NCBI GenBank assembly: GCA_002296125.1
Contig: DBHI01000068.1
Coordinates: forward strand, 1-16,382
Direction of reading: 5' to 3'
DNA: 16,382 nucleotides
Origin: Anaerolineales bacterium UBA832
GTDB taxonomy: Bacteria; Chloroflexota; Anaerolineae; Anaerolineales; UBA11657
Shown: positions 15,703 through 16,382 of the stretch, piece after piece
Layout of the letters: the number at the start of each line of letters is the position of its first letter
Position numbering within the stretch: position 1 is the first letter of the stretch
Made by a program: the position numbers and the translations under genes
Notes under the pieces: generated by a model
The model's input: only the letters and a program-made list of their open reading frames with translations
The model's database searches: none
What the model was told of the DNA's origin: nothing

Positions 15703-16382
15703 ATGCTAAATCGAATATTAACAATAGTAGGTGGTAATCCTACTGAACGAGATTTAACAAAGTATAAAAATATTGCTGCGGAAATAGATGCTCTTGAATC
15801 CGATTATCAGAGTATGAGTGATTCCGAGCTATGTGCAAATACTCAGGTTTTCAGAGAAAAGTTTCATTTGGGTTTGACTGGGATTGATAATATGTCAGAT
15901 AGACTTCAAAAAGAATCTGAGATTATGAATGATATCTTAATACAAGCATTTGCAACTGTTCGCGAAGCTTCGGTGCGTACTATTGGTTTACGTCATTACC
16001 CAGTTCAGCTGATTGGTGGTCAAGTGATGCATGCCGGTCGTATCGCTGAAATGCGCACAGGTGAAGGTAAGACACTTGTAGCTACTTTACCACTCTATTT
16101 AAATGCGTTGTCTGGTAGAGGAGCTCATTTGGTTACAGTCAATGATTATTTGGCAAGGCGTGATGCCAAGTGGATGGGGCCTATTTTTGACTTCTTAGGT
16201 ATGAGTGTAGGTATTTTACAGGATGCTTCTCGGACAGATAATGCACAAATGGCGTATTTGTTTGATCCAATGCAGGAATCATCTCAAGAGGAAAATCATC
16301 ATGTCAGATTAGTTGCTCGTCATGAGGCATATGAAGCAGATATTACTTATGGTACTAATAATGAATTTGGTTTTGATTATTT
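15703..16382 (+). CDS. secA: Protein translocase ATPase SecA, N-terminal part (cut by window end)
   Basis: Motor ATPase that drives unfolded preproteins through the SecYEG channel. Only the first 226 codons are present, and the frame is open to the window edge. Visible features are the Walker A motif MRTGEGKT at 117-124 within GRIAEMRTGEGKTLVATLPL, the segment VNDYLARRDAKWM, and YGTNNEFGFDY just before the edge. Between VGILQ and ITYGTNNEF there is an extra stretch of about 25 residues (including AYLFDPMQESSQEE) that E. coli SecA lacks. Comparable inserts occur in several phyla, including Chloroflexota. ATG 15703 lies 8 bases after the prs stop, and no Shine-Dalgarno motif is evident, suggesting coupled translation. 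Confidence 0.96.
   Translation, partial: MLNRILTIVGGNPTERDLTKYKNIAAEIDALESDYQSMSDSELCANTQVFREKFHLGLTGIDNMSDRLQKESEIMNDILIQAFATVREASVRTIGLRHYPVQLIGGQVMHAGRIAEMRTGEGKTLVATLPLYLNALSGRGAHLVTVNDYLARRDAKWMGPIFDFLGMSVGILQDASRTDNAQMAYLFDPMQESSQEENHHVRLVARHEAYEADITYGTNNEFGFDY

Overview
This is an AT-rich bacterial window (roughly one third G+C by eye). It is densely packed with core housekeeping genes: eleven complete genes plus one cut off by the right edge. No gap between genes exceeds about 255 bases, and I see no RNA genes, insertion sequences, CRISPR arrays or prophage genes. Gene content and protein style suggest a free-living bacterium with a cobalamin economy. The best guess is a low-GC Chloroflexota, Dehalococcoidia or SAR202-like. 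That placement is inference from the form of SecA, the separate methylmalonyl-CoA mutase small subunit beside MeaB, and the CUAEP-tail radical SAM protein. It would need a marker-gene tree.

Layout. Bases 28-3690 (+) encode the replicative DNA polymerase III alpha subunit, with an intact-looking PHP metal site. Its stop codon abuts the stop of a minus-strand pair of CNNM/CorC-type membrane proteins (3691-6400). A 139-base divergent spacer leads to a plus-strand B12-binding-like/radical SAM protein (6540-7970). Facing it is a small winged-helix regulator (7974-8270, -). Upstream of the regulator on the minus strand is a protein quality-control block transcribed grpE, dnaK, dnaJ, prmA (13040 down to 8332). 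A divergent intergenic region (13041-13295) separates grpE from a plus-strand run: the B12-binding small subunit of a methylmalonyl-CoA-mutase-like enzyme, its MeaB GTPase chaperone, PRPP synthetase, and the start of secA, which runs off the window.

Highlight. The radical SAM gene appears to stop at TGA 7941-7943, but the reading frame continues as C-U-A-E-P-F-D-E-S-V to a second TGA at 7968-7970. This matches the C-terminal tail of the annotated CUAEP/CCAEP-tail radical SAM family, in which U is selenocysteine. A hairpin (GAGTCA, loop GTT, TGACTC) lies 21 bases after the TGA, a spacing and loop that suit a bacterial SECIS element. Standard gene calling would truncate this protein at its most characteristic residue. 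The window therefore very probably encodes a selenoprotein, and the organism should carry selA, selB, selC and selD elsewhere.

Translation and transcription signals. Shine-Dalgarno motifs are scarce. Clear ones precede prs and, more weakly, grpE. Three genes start with TTG or GTG. The radical SAM gene has a good promoter placed so close to its ATG that the mRNA would be nearly leaderless.
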